Positions 19,650 through 28,757 of a stretch of 64,000 nucleotides of DNA are shown one piece after another. The stretch covers positions 502,032-566,031 of the forward strand of contig NZ_GL877878.1 in the NCBI RefSeq assembly GCF_000194155.1, in the 5' to 3' direction. The notes below the pieces were generated by a model, which saw nothing but the letters and a program-made list of their open reading frames with translations, did no database searches and had not been told where the DNA came from. Made by a program: the position numbers and the translations under genes. Numbering within the stretch: the first letter of the stretch is position 1; each line of letters opens with the position of its first letter. Source of the stretch: Saccharopolyspora spinosa NRRL 18395 (lineage in GTDB: Bacteria > Actinomycetota > Actinomycetes > Mycobacteriales > Pseudonocardiaceae).

Positions 19650-19976
19650 TCAGCTCGCGCAGGTGTCGTCCGCGCGGTCGTGTTCTTCTTGCGCTGCCAT
19701 GACTTCGTTGCCGTGGCGAAATCCCCGTTCGCGGAGCACCTCGATCGGGCCGAGCAGGCTTTCGCCCCGCTAGGTGAGCCGGTACTCGACCGGTGGCGGA
19801 GCTTCCCGGTATGTGCACCTATCGACCAGGCCGTTGTACTGGAGCCGGCACAGCGTTCCGGAAAGCACCCTGGTGCGGATCCCGCCGATCCGGCGCCGCA
19901 AGTCGATCGGGCCGACCGCACGGCAGTCGGCGAGGAACTCGTTGTTCGTGGGAAACGCCCCGGGTACCTCGGTCAT
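19650..19976 (-). pseudogene. HxlR-family regulator, internally deleted and with a nonsense codon
   Basis: From an ATG at 19976 the minus strand reads MTEVPGAFPTNNEFLADC, then jumps to IDLRRRIGGI, RLQYNGLVDR and PPPVEYRLT. In HxlR proteins roughly 25-30 residues of the wing and recognition-helix region lie between these blocks, so an internal deletion is likely. A TAG at 19770-19772 interrupts the frame, yet the same frame continues with SLLGPIEVLRERGF and HGNEVMAAQEE, the normal C-terminus, to a TGA at 19650. It is divergent from the broken oxidoreductase, a typical regulator-target layout. Confidence 0.85.
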
Positions 19977-20104
19977 CGGCCTCTCCTCACCTGCCAAGAG
20001 CCCACCTTGCCCCGTCGTCAGGCACCGTTTGGTAGCTATCGGGCGACCCCATAGCGTTGGAACAGCATCCAGCCGGGGCAGCCAGGTGAAGACGGGAGCG
20101 CTCG

Positions 20105-20743
20105 ATGAGGATTGGATTCTGGGCGCTGGGAACATGGCCGATGCGCTCGGTACACAGTGGACGCGAGCCGGTCACCAAGTGCTGGTGGGCGGTCGCGATC
20201 CGGCGAAGACGCGGGTGCTCGCCGATCGGCTCGGGTCGTCGACGCAGAGCGGAACCTTTGCGGAAGCCGCCGAGTTCGGCGATGTCGTCCTCGTCGCCGT
20301 GCTACACCCCGCGGCCGCCGATGTGCTGTCCGCCGGAGGAGCCGAGGCCGGAGCGTTGCGCGGCAAGGCGTTGATCGACTGCACGAATGCTGTCGTTCCG
20401 ATCGCTTCGTCCTCGATCGCCCCGTCGGCACGTCGATCGCCAAACAGATCGCCGTCCAGACGGTCGGGGCGCGACGTCGTCAAGGCCTTCGACACCTGCC
20501 ACCAGTCCGTTTGGCGTTTGACCCCACCGGTTTTCGACGGCCGGCCACTGGTCGTTCCGCTGTGCGGGGACGACCCCGACGCGATCGCAACCGACCGGTC
20601 GTTGGTAACCAACATCGGCTGCGAACCCGGCGACGGCGGTCGGCTGGAACATGCGGCGCCGTTGGAAGCCACCACGCGTTCCTGATCGGCCTGTGTTCGG
20701 CGGCGTCGACGCACAGGCGATGCTGCCTCCGAACGAATACGGC
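20105..20743 (+). pseudogene. NAD(P)-binding oxidoreductase (F420-reductase-like), multiple frameshifts
   Basis: ATG at 20105 gives MRIGF, after which one base is missing: the next frame supplies LGAGNMADALGTQW, VLVGGRDPAKTRVLADRLG and ALIDCTNAVVP. A second segment (TSIAKQIAVQTVGA) is in another frame, and the first returns with VVKAFDTCHQSVWRLTPPVF and PLVVPLCGDDPDAIAT. After LEATT a third shift is needed to read FLIGL and AQAMLPPNEYG. The order matches NADPH-dependent F420-reductase-like proteins that often pair with HxlR regulators. At least three independent lesions argue against a sequencing error. Confidence 0.85.
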
Positions 20744-20855
20744 ACTGGGACCTGATCAGCGTCGACGCCCGGCCCGGCGGTATCGCCGTAGCAGCCGGCT
20801 CCCGGCCGATCCAGCGACACCATTTTCGGTGCTGCACGCGCCCGGTCTCCCGGTC

Positions 20856-21839
20856 TTACGTAGCGGTTGTCAAAACGGCATCACCCGTTCCTGTGCGGCC
20901 GAAGATCTGCAACTTCGGCTCCTTTTCGGGAGGTTCATCGGACACCGCCAGGTCGCTGCTCGCGGTGCCGGTTGACGAGGTGAGGTCGACCTCCGCCGCG
21001 GTTCCGCGGTGAATCGACACCTGCAGCTCGCCGGAACCGGTGATCAGCTCGACCTGCCCGGCCGTTGCGTCCGCGACCGTCAGATCGCCGCTGCCCGAAC
21101 GCACCATCACGTCGCCGGACACGGTGCCCAGCCAAACGTTGCCGCTGCCGGTGGCGACCGACGACGCCGCTTCGATCGTGCTGATCTCGACGTCGCCGCT
21201 GCCGCTGCGTGCGTGCACGCCGCCGGCCATCGTGCCGAGTCGTAGCTGGCCGGAACCGGTCCGGACCGTGGCCCGATCCGTGGCCCGCTCGACCCACACA
21301 GTGCCGGAACCGGCCTGGATGCTGACCCGCCCGGCCTCGCCGGTCACGTGCACCTCGCCGGAGCTGGAGTGCACACCCACCTCGGAGTCCAGCGGGGCGC
21401 GCACCTTGACCGCCAGCGGGATGTTGCGCAGCGGCGTGTTGGCCGGGGTTCGGACGGCGAGCCGGTTGCCAGTGAGGTCGATCCGCGTCCGCCGCACGGC
21501 CTCGGAGACCGGCTCCTGCGGCCCGCGACCGCGCTCGGCGTCGCCGCCGGTGCGGATCCCCGCCTCGCCGAACTGCTCGGTGACCCAGCTCAGCAACCCG
21601 GTCAGGCCGCTACGCCAGTCCGGGCCACTGGCGGCGGGATCATGCCGGACCTCGACGTGGGTGGTCGCGGTTTCGGCCAACTCGACCACGACAGGCCCCA
21701 GGCTGTTGCCGATGTCGATGCGGATCGGCCCGCCGGTGTCGAAGTCCTGGCTGCGCACCAGCTCGGCCAACCGCTCCTCCGCGCCCGGCCGGTCCTCGGG
21801 CTCTGCCGGGCCGTTGCCCGTGGTTTCGTCGTTCGCCAT
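20856..21839 (-). CDS. DUF4097-type beta-solenoid protein
   Basis: A 327-aa protein of the DUF4097 (putative adhesin/head-like) family. The second half is a regular solenoid of about 20-residue turns with repeated SGSG or TGSG steps (for example VRTGSGQLRLGT, VATGSGNVWLGT, VRSGSGDLTVAD). No signal peptide or TM segment is evident, so it is probably cytoplasmic. The start at 21839 has a strong GAGGAGGGATCGCG upstream. It is 14 nt downstream of the ribbon-helix-helix gene, so the two form an operon. Function is unknown for the family. Confidence 0.85.
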   Translation of the reverse strand: MANDETTGNGPAEPEDRPGAEERLAELVRSQDFDTGGPIRIDIGNSLGPVVVELAETATTHVEVRHDPAASGPDWRSGLTGLLSWVTEQFGEAGIRTGGDAERGRGPQEPVSEAVRRTRIDLTGNRLAVRTPANTPLRNIPLAVKVRAPLDSEVGVHSSSGEVHVTGEAGRVSIQAGSGTVWVERATDRATVRTGSGQLRLGTMAGGVHARSGSGDVEISTIEAASSVATGSGNVWLGTVSGDVMVRSGSGDLTVADATAGQVELITGSGELQVSIHRGTAAEVDLTSSTGTASSDLAVSDEPPEKEPKLQIFGRTGTGDAVLTTAT

Positions 21840-21853
21840 CGCGATCCCTCCTC

Positions 21854-22417
21854 TCAGCCTTCCACCCAGCCGCGCAATCGCGAGCCGGGTTCGCCGCCCC
21901 ACCGCCCACGCGGGCCGCCGCCGGGCGGTCCCCACGGTCGGCCGCGCCCGTGCCGGGGGTGGTCCCACGGGCCGCGCGGACGCCCGGTGTGCAGCGCGCC
22001 CTGGACAGCTTGGGCGACCCAGGTGTTCAGCGACACGCCCTGGCTCACGGCGGCCTGTTCGGCCTGCGTCTTTATCTCTTCCAGCAGGCGCAGCGTGATG
22101 CGGCTTATGTCGCCGCTCTCGCCGCTCGGCGGGGGTGGCAGTGGCTCCGCTTGGTCGTCCACCGTTGGTGGCGTGGCGCCGCCGCTGACCACCACCCTGA
22201 CGTCGCGGCCGTCGAGGCGGATGTCGACGACCTGGCCGTCCAGCTGGGTCGTCACCTCCGCTGCCAGGTCGGACAGTGCGTTCATGATCGCCAGCCGCGC
22301 GGCCGGCTCGATCGCGCCGGACAGCACCGCCGCGGTCTGCCGGGTCTGCTCGTCGCCAGCGGAGGCAGCGGAGCTCAGGTCTTCGCGAAGCTGTTCGATG
22401 TAAGGGCTCAGATCCAT
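21854..22417 (-). CDS. ribbon-helix-helix/HicB-like DNA-binding protein
   Basis: A 187-aa protein. Its middle contains an Arc/HicB-type segment, ISRITLRLLEEIKTQAEQAA plus SLNTWVAQAVQGAL (about residues 103-140), and the tail is Gly/Arg/Pro-rich and probably disordered. The N-terminal third is helical. It is first in the operon with the DUF4097 gene. An array of ATGACRCC half-sites overlaps and follows its start codon, which fits autorepression by a ribbon-helix-helix dimer. No toxin is recognisable nearby. Confidence 0.75.
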   Translation of the reverse strand: MDLSPYIEQLREDLSSAASAGDEQTRQTAAVLSGAIEPAARLAIMNALSDLAAEVTTQLDGQVVDIRLDGRDVRVVVSGGATPPTVDDQAEPLPPPPSGESGDISRITLRLLEEIKTQAEQAAVSQGVSLNTWVAQAVQGALHTGRPRGPWDHPRHGRGRPWGPPGGGPRGRWGGEPGSRLRGWVEG

Positions 22418-22479
22418 GACACCACTATGACGGCATGAATGGCGTCATGCAATGGCCTGATGGTGTCAACTGGCGTCAT
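22416..22479. promoter_or_regulatory. array of ATGACRCC/GGYGTCAT half-sites
   Basis: Five related half-sites in 64 nt: ATGACACC (22416), ATGACGGC (22427), GGCGTCAT (22441), GGTGTCAA (22462) and GGCGTCAT (22472). They form two nested inverted repeats around the start of the ribbon-helix-helix gene and the region divergent to thyX. Autoregulatory operator is the simplest reading. Confidence 0.6.
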
Positions 22480-22580
22480 GGGATCTTGTCGGGTCCGCCG
22501 GTTACGCTCGATGCACACATTGGGGAGAAGCTGCGGCAGTCGCCGACCGCCGTGCAGAGCAGGAAAGGGGCCCGCCCGTC

Positions 22581-23333
22581 GTGACCGAGATCGTGCGGCC
22601 GAAAGTGCAGCTGATCGGCAAGACTGAGTTCTTCCCGCCGGAGGACGTGGACTGGTCGACCGACGCCGACGGCGGGCAGGCGCTGGCCGAGTTCGCCGGT
22701 CGCGCGTGCTACCAGTCGTGGCGCAAGCCGAACCCGGCAACCGCCACCAACGCCGGCTACCTGCGGCACATCCTCGAGGTCGGACACCTGTCCGTGCTGG
22801 AGCACGGCTCCGTGTCGTTCTACCTGTCCGGGATGTCCCGCTCGCTGACCCACGAGCTGATCCGGCACCGGCACCTCTCCTACTCACAGCTGTCGCAGCG
22901 GTACGTACCGGAGCGCAACGCCGCGATGGTCGAGCCGGACGTCATCGCCCAGGACCCGGAGCTGCACGAGAAGTTCGTGGCGGCCACCGAGGCCAGCGTC
23001 GCCGCCTACACGGATCTGCTCGCCACGCTAGAGGAGAAGTTCGCTGACGAGCCGAAGGCGACGCTGCGCCGAAAGCAGGCGCGGCAGGCGGCCCGCGCGG
23101 TGCTGCCCAACGCCACCGAGACCCGGATCGTGGTGACCGGCAACTACCGGGCGTGGCGGCACTTCGTCGCGATGCGCGCGTCCGAGCAAGCCGACGTCGA
23201 GATCCGCGCCCTCGCCATCGAGTGCCTCCGCCAACTGCAGAAGGCCGCGCCGAACGTGTTCAGCGACTTCGAGATCACCACGCTGAAGGACGGCACCGAA
23301 GTCGCCTCCAGCCCGTTCGTCACCGAGGGCTGA
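22581..23333 (+). CDS. thyX: flavin-dependent thymidylate synthase
   Basis: Makes dTMP from dUMP with FAD, NADPH and methylene-THF. The ThyX signature RHRx7S is intact (Arg95-His96-Arg97 ... Ser105, in [13 protein letters not shown]). [27 protein letters not shown] and [14 protein letters not shown] are further conserved blocks. GTG start; 250 aa, typical. It lies upstream of the dapA-RNase J pair, as in mycobacteria (remembered order). Confidence 0.97.
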   Translation: MTEIVRPKVQLIGKTEFFPPEDVDWSTDADGGQALAEFAGRACYQSWRKPNPATATNAGYLRHILEVGHLSVLEHGSVSFYLSGMSRSLTHELIRHRHLSYSQLSQRYVPERNAAMVEPDVIAQDPELHEKFVAATEASVAAYTDLLATLEEKFADEPKATLRRKQARQAARAVLPNATETRIVVTGNYRAWRHFVAMRASEQADVEIRALAIECLRQLQKAAPNVFSDFEITTLKDGTEVASSPFVTEG

Positions 23334-23350
23334 AGCCGCGCGCACGCGGG

Positions 23351-23381
23351 CTTCCGGGAACCCGGCCAAGGGTTCCGGAAG
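23351..23381 (+). terminator. hairpin after thyX
   Basis: CTTCCGGGAACCC pairs with GGGTTCCGGAAG with a single bulged G, shortly after the thyX stop. Confidence 0.55.
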
Positions 23382-23586
23382 CCTGCGTTCTGCTGTCCGG
23401 GGCCGCGGCAGATCCGCAGGTGGGGCACTGCCACGGGGTCGGCTCGCACGGCTTCCTCGCGGCCGGGAACCGATCGTTCGGCAGCACAGTCCAAGGGCCG
23501 GCCGGAATCGTCTGATTGGATGATCGGCGACTAGGGACGTGTGCGCTGCGTGGTCGCGCGCGGGGACTTCGGTGGAGGACGGCGCA

Positions 23587-25032
23587 GTGGTGGAGCAGGT
23601 CGGACCGCAGCAGCAGGCTCGGGTGATCGGTGGTCGCTACCAGGTCGTCCAGGAGCTCGGGCGCGGTGGCATGGGGATCGTGTGGCGGGCCTGGGACCAG
23701 GTCATCGGCCGCGAGGTGGCGATCAAGGAGCTGCACCTGCCCGACGGCGTGCCGCTGGCCGAGCGGGAGGTCTTCGAGGCGCGGGTGCTCCGCGAGGCGC
23801 GCACGGCGGGGCGGCTGAACGACCCTGCGGTGGTCACGGTGCACGACGTGCTGGCCGAGTCCGGCACTACCTACATCGTGATGGAGCTCGTGCAAGCGGT
23901 CACGCTCAGCGACTACATCGCCCAGTGGGGTCCGCTGCGCCCCGAGCAGGCCGCGGACCTGGCGCGCAAGGTGCTGTCCGCGTTGGAGGCCGCGCACGCG
24001 GCCGGAATCGTGCACCGCGACGTCAAGCCCAGCAACATCATGGTGGCCGACGGGCGGGTCAAGCTGACCGACTTCGGGATCGCCCAGACCCTGGACGACC
24101 CGCGGCTGACCACCAGCGGCGCGATCGTCGGCTCGCCGTCGTTCATGGCCCCGGAGCGGATCAAGGGTGCCGACGCGTCGCCGGCCAGCGACCTTTGGTC
24201 GCTTGGTGCGACCCTGTTCTTCGCGGTCGAGGGCTGGGTGCCGTTCGAGCGGCAGACGACAGCAGCCACGCTGCACGCGGTGCTCAACGAGATGCCCCAG
24301 CTGTCGCGCCCGCACGGCGTGATCGGTTCGGTGATCACCGGGCTGCTGATCGGCGACCCGCGGGCGCGGTTCACCGGCCCGCAGGTCCGGGCGCTGCTGG
24401 ACAGCGCGCCCGCCAGCGGTGCGCCGGAGCCGACCACCCACCCGGTCGGGCCGCCCACCCGGGTCGCCCAGGGGGCGTCGCAGCAGAAGCGGTCCAAGCG
24501 CCCGTGGTTCATCGTTGCGGCCGTCGCCGCTGTCGTGCTGTTCGTCGCCGGCGTCCTGATCGGACGGTTCGCGCTGGTCGGCGGCGGTGCACCGGCCGCG
24601 ATGGATTCGACCCTGGTGTTCGGCAAGGGCGGCGACGTCGACGAATTCGACCCGGACGGCCAGGACTGCGGCATCGGGAAGATCACCCCGGGCAAGCCCG
24701 TCAACAACACGACGTCCTGCTCCGACCCGCACGACTTCGAGTTCTACGCGTCGGGAGCTGCGTTCAGCTCCTCCAGCTACGACATGGCCTATCCCGGGGA
24801 GGCCGCGCTGACCGCATACGGCGAGGGCTACTGCTCGATGTACTTCGCCTCGGACAAGGTCGTCACGCCGGGCAAGCAGACCACGTTGCGCTACCTCGCC
24901 CTCATCCCCTCGGCGCAGTCCTGGAACGCGCACCGGCAGGCTGAGGGCGACCGCAAGGTCGGTTCACAGCAGATCTACTGCGCCCTTCACAGCGCGTCCG
25001 GCGACAAGCTGCAGGCGTCCGCGACGAAATAA
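23587..25032 (+). CDS. receptor-type serine/threonine protein kinase
   Basis: Hanks-type kinase with an intracellular catalytic domain, one TM helix and an extracellular C-terminal domain. Visible are the Gly loop LGRGGMGIVW, catalytic Lys47 in VAIKEL, HRDVKPSN (Asp145), DFG, and the APERIKG segment. The TM helix (IVAAVAAVVLFVAGVLIG) is near residues 307-325. The exported part contains paired Cys residues (DCGIGK, TTSCSDP, GYCSMY, IYCAL) and resembles the septum-formation-like domain found on some Pseudonocardiaceae kinases; no PASTA repeats. GTG at 23587 or 23590 fits the GGAGG upstream; a GTG at 23572 is possible. Confidence 0.9.
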   Translation: MVEQVGPQQQARVIGGRYQVVQELGRGGMGIVWRAWDQVIGREVAIKELHLPDGVPLAEREVFEARVLREARTAGRLNDPAVVTVHDVLAESGTTYIVMELVQAVTLSDYIAQWGPLRPEQAADLARKVLSALEAAHAAGIVHRDVKPSNIMVADGRVKLTDFGIAQTLDDPRLTTSGAIVGSPSFMAPERIKGADASPASDLWSLGATLFFAVEGWVPFERQTTAATLHAVLNEMPQLSRPHGVIGSVITGLLIGDPRARFTGPQVRALLDSAPASGAPEPTTHPVGPPTRVAQGASQQKRSKRPWFIVAAVAAVVLFVAGVLIGRFALVGGGAPAAMDSTLVFGKGGDVDEFDPDGQDCGIGKITPGKPVNNTTSCSDPHDFEFYASGAAFSSSSYDMAYPGEAALTAYGEGYCSMYFASDKVVTPGKQTTLRYLALIPSAQSWNAHRQAEGDRKVGSQQIYCALHSASGDKLQASATK

Positions 25033-25076
25033 TCGGTTGCGTCACCGCGCCGATCGGGGGTGGCTAGAGTGGTCGT

Positions 25077-25708
25077 ATGGGTGTGGCTAGCGATGAACGC
25101 CAGCAGTTGTGCGACCTGTTCGAGCAGCTCGGCCCCGACGCGCCGACGCTGTGCGAGGGGTGGACCACTAAGGACCTCGCGGTGCACCTCGTGGTTCGCG
25201 AGCGGCGTCCGGACGCGGTGGCCGGCAAGTTCGTGAAGGCACTCGTCGATCGCAGCGAGCGGATCCAGAACGAACTGCGCGCGCTGTCCTGGCCGGAGCT
25301 GGTCGACCAGATCCGGCAGGGCCCGCCGAAGTGGAACCCGCTCAGCTTCGGTGGAGTGGACGAGGCGGTGAACGCCGCCGAGTACTACGTGCACCACGAG
25401 GACGTCCGGCGTGCGCAGCCGGGCTGGCAGCCGCGCCCGTCCGACCCGGTGCGTGAGGAAGCGCTCTGGAAGTCGCTGACCCGGGTGGCGAAGATGTTCT
25501 ACGGACGCAGCCCGGTGGGCGTGGTGCTGCGACGCCCGGACGGCACCGAGATCGCGGCCAAGCGCGGTCCGCGCACGGTGCGGTTCAGCGGCGCGGCGAG
25601 CCCAGCGAGCTGATCCTGCACGCCTTCAGCCGCCGTGCGGCGAAGATCACCGTCGAGGGCAACGAGGCCGACGTGCTCGCGGTCGAGGACTTGCGCCGTT
25701 CGTTCTAG
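25077..25708 (+). pseudogene. TIGR03085-type DinB/maleylpyruvate-isomerase-like protein with a late frameshift
   Basis: The frame from ATG 25077 encodes a normal N-terminus (LCEGWTTKDLAVHLVVRE, AAEYYVHHEDVRRAQ, GVVLRRPDGTEIAAKRGP) and ends prematurely at TGA 25611 after FSGAASPAS. One base appears to be missing around 25590: the next frame reads GEPSELILHAF, RRAAKITVEG and VEDLRRSF to TAG 25706, the usual ending. About 32 residues are lost. The metal ligands are before the shift, so a shortened product might still fold. It could be a real mutation or a sequence error. Confidence 0.8.
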
Positions 25709-25866
25709 GAATCTCTTCCGGGCGCGCCGAAAACTCGCTCGCGCGATGCTCGCCCGGCAGGAAGAAACACGGCGTTCCGCGGGCTGCGGACGCCGGGTTT
25801 CCGGCATCTGGTTCGAGGTCCGTCCGGTGGATCTGAACGGGGAACCAACCAGGTAGCGTCAGGGTC

Positions 25867-26799
25867 ATGACCGTCTGCCCCACCGCCATTACGGGCCGCC
25901 CGTTCGGCCGCGTCCTGACCGCTATGGTCACGCCGTTCGACGAAGACGGAAAGCTCGACCTGAAGCTGGCGCAGGAGCTCGCCACGTATTTGGTCGACAG
26001 CGTCGGCAATGATGGGTTGATCGTCAACGGCACCACCGGTGAGAGCCCCACGACCAGCGACCACGAGAAGGAGCAGCTGCTGCGCGCCGTGGTCGAGGCG
26101 GTGGGTGACCGCGCGACCGTGGTGGCTGGCGCGGGCACCAACAACACCGAGCACTCGGTCGAACTGGCCCAGGCCGCTGAGCGGGCCGGTGCGCACGGCC
26201 TGCTGGTCGTGACGCCGTACTACTCGCGCCCGCCGCAGGAGGGGCTGTTCCAGCACTTCTGGACGGTCGCCGACGCCACCGAGTTGCCGGTGATGCTCTA
26301 CGACATCCCGCCGCGCTCCGTCGTGCCGATCCAGGTCGACACCCTGAAGCGGCTGGCCGAGCACCCGCGGATCAAGGCGGTCAAGGACTCCAAGCACGAC
26401 CTGCTCGCCGGCAGCGAGGTGCTGGCCAGCACGGACCTCGCGTACTACTCGGGCGAGGACCCGCTGAACCTACCCTGGTTGTCGGTCGGCGCGGTCGGGT
26501 TCGTCAGCGTGATCGGCCACGTGGTGGGGGACCGGCTGCGCAAGATGCTGGACGCCTTCGAGGCTGGCGACGTCGAGGGCGCCAGGGAGGTCCACAATGG
26601 ACTCCTGCCGGTGTACCGGTCGATGAACTTCGTCGGCGGCGTCATCTTCTCCAAGACGGCGCTGCGGCTCTGCGGCTACGAGACCGGCCAGCCGCGGCTG
26701 CCGCTGCCGGCCGCCACCGAGGAGCAGGTTCGGTTGATCACCAGCGACCTGTGGGATGCTGGCCTGGTACTGGTCAATCCGGACGCCGCACAGAGGTGA
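25867..26799 (+). CDS. dapA: 4-hydroxy-tetrahydrodipicolinate synthase
   Basis: Condenses pyruvate and aspartate semialdehyde at the entry to DAP/lysine synthesis. GTTGES (residues 55-60) binds the pyruvate carboxylate, the catalytic Tyr is in LYDIPPR, and Schiff-base Lys173 is in AVKDSK. 310 aa, slightly long at the N-terminus as in other actinobacteria. The RNase J gene starts 7 nt after the stop, so both are co-transcribed, a conserved pairing. Confidence 0.97.
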   Translation: MTVCPTAITGRPFGRVLTAMVTPFDEDGKLDLKLAQELATYLVDSVGNDGLIVNGTTGESPTTSDHEKEQLLRAVVEAVGDRATVVAGAGTNNTEHSVELAQAAERAGAHGLLVVTPYYSRPPQEGLFQHFWTVADATELPVMLYDIPPRSVVPIQVDTLKRLAEHPRIKAVKDSKHDLLAGSEVLASTDLAYYSGEDPLNLPWLSVGAVGFVSVIGHVVGDRLRKMLDAFEAGDVEGAREVHNGLLPVYRSMNFVGGVIFSKTALRLCGYETGQPRLPLPAATEEQVRLITSDLWDAGLVLVNPDAAQR

Positions 26800-26806
26800 A
26801 CCAGCG

Positions 26807-28531
26807 TTGAGCGCAAAGGCGACAGCCACCGAGTACCACCCGGTGACGCCGACATCGTCGGACCCACCGCCCCCGTTGGCCGACGGTGGGTTGCGCGTCG
26901 TGGCGCTCGGCGGCATCGGCGAGGTCGGCCGGAACATGACCGTGTTCGAGCACGAGGGCCGTTTGCTGATCGTCGACTGCGGCGTGCTGTTCCCGGAGGA
27001 CGACGCCCCCGGCGTGGACCTGATCCTGCCGGATTTCGCCGCGATCGAGAACCGTCTCGACGACATCGACGCGCTGGTGCTCACGCACGGGCACGAGGAC
27101 CACATCGGGGCGGTGCCGTTCCTGCTGCGGCTGCGGCCGGACCTGCCGGTGGTGGGGTCGAAGTTCACGCTCGCCCTGCTCGCCGCGAAGTGCCGAGAGC
27201 ACCGGCTCGACCCGGTGCTGGTCGAGGTTGCGGAGGGTCAGCGCAGCCAGCACGGCGGCTTCGAGCTGGAGTTCTTCGCGGTCAACCACTCCATCCCGGA
27301 CGCGCTGGCGGTCGCCATCCGAACCCCGGCCGGGATCGTGCTGCACACCGGTGACATCAAGCTCGACCAGCTGCCGCTGGACAATCGGCTGACCGACCTC
27401 GCCGGGTTCTCCCGGCTCGGCGACGAGGGCGTGGACCTGTTCCTGGTCGACTCCACGAACGCCGAGGTGCCCGGGTTCGTCACGCCCGAACGCGAGATCG
27501 GCCCGGTGCTGGACCGGGTCATCGGCAAGGCGACTCAGCGGGTGATCGTGGCCTGCTTCGCCAGCCACGTGCACCGCGTGCAGCAGGTGCTGGAGGTCGC
27601 CGAGACGCACGGCCGAAAGGTGTGCTTCGTCGGCCGGTCGATGGTGCGCAACATGGGCATCGCGACCGATCTGGGCATGTTGCAGGTGCCCGACGGGTTG
27701 CTGGTGGACCTCGACGAGGCGCTGTCGATGCCGGAGCACATGGTCGCGTTCGTCTCCACCGGTTCGCAGGGCGAGCCGCTGTCGGCGCTGTCGCGGATGG
27801 CGCGCGGCGAGCACAAGCAGATCCGGATCCGGGCCGGAGACACCGTCGTGCTGGCGAGTTCGCTGATCCCCGGCAACGAGACCGCGGTTTTCGGCGTGGT
27901 CAACGGCCTGGTCCGGTTGGGTGCCAACGTGGTGCACCAGGGCCACGCGAAGGTGCACGTGTCCGGTCACGCCTCGGCCGGTGAGCTGCTGTATCTCTAC
28001 AACGCGGTGCGGCCGAGCAACGTGATGCCGGTGCACGGCGAGTGGCGGCACCTGCGGGCGAACGCCGAGCTGGCGCGGCTAACCGGGGTCCCGGCGGATC
28101 GCGTGGTGATCGCCGAGGACGGGGTCGTGGTGGACCTGGTGGACGGGATCGCCTCGATCGCCGGTCGGGTCGAGGTGGGGCACGTCTACGTGGACGGCCT
28201 GTCGGTCGGTGACGTGGGCGAGTCCACGTTGTCGGACCGGCTGGTGCTGGGCGAGGGCGGGTTCATCGCGATCACGGTCGCCGTCGAGGCGTCGACCGGC
28301 CGGGCGGTGTCCTCCCCGACGATCTCCGGGCGCGGGTTCTCCGACGACCCGAAGGCGCTGGACGACGTGGTGCCGCTGGTGGAGATGGAGCTGGCCCGTA
28401 CCGAGGCGGAGGGCATCACCGACACTCACCGGATCGCCCAGGCGGTGCGCCGGGTGGTGGGGCGCTGGGTGGCCGATACCTACCGGCGGCGGCCGATGAT
28501 CGTGCCGAACGTGCTCCCGGTCGGATCCTGA
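26807..28531 (+). CDS. rnj: ribonuclease J
   Basis: Metallo-beta-lactamase/beta-CASP ribonuclease with 5'-3' exo- and endonuclease activity. The zinc motif HGHEDHIG starts at His94, and GDIKLDQ and PVHGEWRHL mark the later metal and beta-CASP regions. A C-terminal domain follows, completing 574 aa. The TTG start at 26807 has AGAGGTG upstream and a low-complexity Pro-rich leader before LRVVALGGIGEVGRN. Its operon partner is dapA; functionally it pairs with pnp in this window. Confidence 0.96.
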   Translation: MSAKATATEYHPVTPTSSDPPPPLADGGLRVVALGGIGEVGRNMTVFEHEGRLLIVDCGVLFPEDDAPGVDLILPDFAAIENRLDDIDALVLTHGHEDHIGAVPFLLRLRPDLPVVGSKFTLALLAAKCREHRLDPVLVEVAEGQRSQHGGFELEFFAVNHSIPDALAVAIRTPAGIVLHTGDIKLDQLPLDNRLTDLAGFSRLGDEGVDLFLVDSTNAEVPGFVTPEREIGPVLDRVIGKATQRVIVACFASHVHRVQQVLEVAETHGRKVCFVGRSMVRNMGIATDLGMLQVPDGLLVDLDEALSMPEHMVAFVSTGSQGEPLSALSRMARGEHKQIRIRAGDTVVLASSLIPGNETAVFGVVNGLVRLGANVVHQGHAKVHVSGHASAGELLYLYNAVRPSNVMPVHGEWRHLRANAELARLTGVPADRVVIAEDGVVVDLVDGIASIAGRVEVGHVYVDGLSVGDVGESTLSDRLVLGEGGFIAITVAVEASTGRAVSSPTISGRGFSDDPKALDDVVPLVEMELARTEAEGITDTHRIAQAVRRVVGRWVADTYRRRPMIVPNVLPVGS

Positions 28532-28580
28532 TTCACCGCCCGCTCGGGTGGCTTGGTGGTCCGTTTTGTCGGGCATATTT

Positions 28581-28617
28581 GATCACTGTCGGTTGCCGTG
28601 ATCTCCACGGGGTGATC
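28581..28617. promoter_or_regulatory. GATCAC/GTGATC sites upstream of the chaplin-like gene
   Basis: GATCAC at 28581, GTGATC at 28598 and GTGATC at 28612 lie in the 215-nt gap before a small secreted-protein gene. Arrangement suggests an operator for an unknown dimeric regulator; weak evidence. Confidence 0.25.
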
Positions 28618-28757
28618 TGAGAAACCCGTTCGGAGCACACGGCAGGCTTGATCGGGACCTCGCTGCAAGGGTTGGTGGCACCGGTTCGGAGCGCATCCAC
28701 CCCGAAGGGGAGCACTTCGGACCTGGGGAATCACCACACAGGAGATTGGGGTCAGAA

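Noticed and set aside
23394..23490. Minus-strand WQCPTCG zinc-ribbon-like peptide after thyX
   Set aside because: A single CxxC in a short frame overlapping the thyX terminator; no second ligand pair, start or RBS supports a gene.
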